The notes under the pieces are model-generated. The model searched no databases. It was given only the letters and a program-made list of their open reading frames with translations, and was not told where the DNA came from. This document shows positions 63,616 to 64,000 of a DNA stretch of 64,000 nt, one piece after another (the first letter of the stretch is position 1; the number at the start of each line of letters is the position of its first letter). The stretch spans positions 1-64,000 of the forward strand of contig JAJBVD010000030.1 of assembly GCA_020859985.1 (NCBI GenBank). The letters are read 5' to 3'. The stretch is from Clostridiales bacterium (lineage in GTDB: Bacteria > Bacillota > Clostridia > Lachnospirales > Lachnospiraceae). Both the position numbers and the translations under genes were made by a program.

Positions 63616-64000
63616 TTATCTCTGGTTATGGATAAATTTCTCCAGATATCCCAGAAACTGCTTCTCTATCTTGGCATGCTCGAAGTCACGCAGCCGCTCA
63701 TACTGCCCCATTACAATGCTCTCCCGTTCTTCCGAATGTGTCATCAAATAATGGATCATTCCGGCCGTTTCCAACGGCTTTTTCTCTTTTAGTAGCACAC
63801 CCGAACCGTTCAACGTATCTCCAATAGCTGAGCTGTCATGAGCAATCACCGGGACGCCAAAATACATCGCCTCAACCAGAGGCACACAAAACCCTTCATG
63901 CGCACTCATGCAAAGGAACACATTCGCTATTTTGTAATAAGCGAGAATTTCGCCAAACGAAACATGGCCGGTAAAATAAACACTGTTTTCCAGCTGCAGC
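63616..64000 (-). CDS. GT4 glycosyltransferase, C-terminal part (runs off the window)
   Basis: The frame is open from 64000 to a stop at 63616; the 5' part lies outside the window. The visible 127 residues include FTGHVSFGEILAYYKIAN, then FLCMSAHEGFCVPLVEAMYFGVPVIAHD with the E-X7-E donor-site motif of GT4 enzymes, and a C-terminal helical end. The gap to the next gene (63507-63615) has no recognisable element. The donor is unknown. Confidence 0.85.
   Translation of the reverse strand, partial: LQLENSVYFTGHVSFGEILAYYKIANVFLCMSAHEGFCVPLVEAMYFGVPVIAHDSSAIGDTLNGSGVLLKEKKPLETAGMIHYLMTHSEERESIVMGQYERLRDFEHAKIEKQFLGYLEKFIHNQR

Overview
The window looks like a chromosomal segment of a spore-forming, meso-diaminopimelate-type Clostridia, most likely a Lachnospiraceae member. 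This is inferred from sigE/spoIIGA next to the division cluster, the dcw gene order mraZ-rsmH-ftsL-pbp-pbp-mraY-murD-ftsW-murA-ftsQ-ftsZ, a DNPR-type MurE, and the mix of families; no species can be named. Nearly every gene is on the minus strand, so the operons read from high to low coordinates. aroE is the one clear plus-strand gene. No rRNA, tRNA, CRISPR array or transposase gene was seen.

Layout. 1-5.4 kb: sigE, spoIIGA, aroD, divergent aroE, and ftsZ with its own promoter. 5.5-18.8 kb: the dcw operon, with a sigma-A-type promoter and six MraZ-type boxes at its head (18.66-18.75 kb). 18.9-21.4 kb: a Spo0E-like small protein, lgt and ychF. 21.4-22.4 kb: an AT-rich island with a PBECR4-type protein preceded, on the same strand, by a strong promoter, two tandem structured RNA units that each fold as an H-type pseudoknot, and an intrinsic terminator. 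This is the architecture of a type III (RNA antitoxin) toxin-antitoxin locus and is the most interesting item here. 22.4-35.6 kb: the conserved housekeeping run murE-priA-def-fmt-rsmB-rlmN-stp-pknB-rsgA-rpe. 35.9-64 kb: a surface-polysaccharide cluster, with an initiating sugar-phosphate transferase, a GDP-mannose to GDP-D-rhamnose route (two manC-type genes, a phosphosugar mutase, gmd, rmd), a CDP-4-keto-6-deoxyglucose route (rfbF, rfbG), an HMGL-like aldolase, a 2-hydroxyacid dehydrogenase, three GT-C-like membrane proteins, two DPM1-type and two GT4 glycosyltransferases, two acyltransferase-3 proteins, a flippase-like protein and a GtrA protein. The last gene runs off the right edge.

How it works together. 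Wall precursors are made by MurA, MurD, MurE and MraY and polymerised by FtsW with two class B PBPs, under FtsZ/FtsQ/FtsL. PknB/Stp, placed between murE/priA and the dcw genes, probably tune the same process. The polysaccharide cluster supplies a lipid-linked heteropolymer containing 6-deoxyhexoses.

Three cross-cutting oddities. (1) A dispersed palindromic repeat family (arms GTAACTGT/ACAGTTAC) sits in many intergenic gaps, with two longer copies that resemble miniature inverted-repeat elements. (2) Many housekeeping proteins carry extra in-frame, low-complexity insertions; two of these, in murD and priA, share a related palindrome-rich DNA element. (3) FtsQ and one PBP end in the same short C-terminal module.
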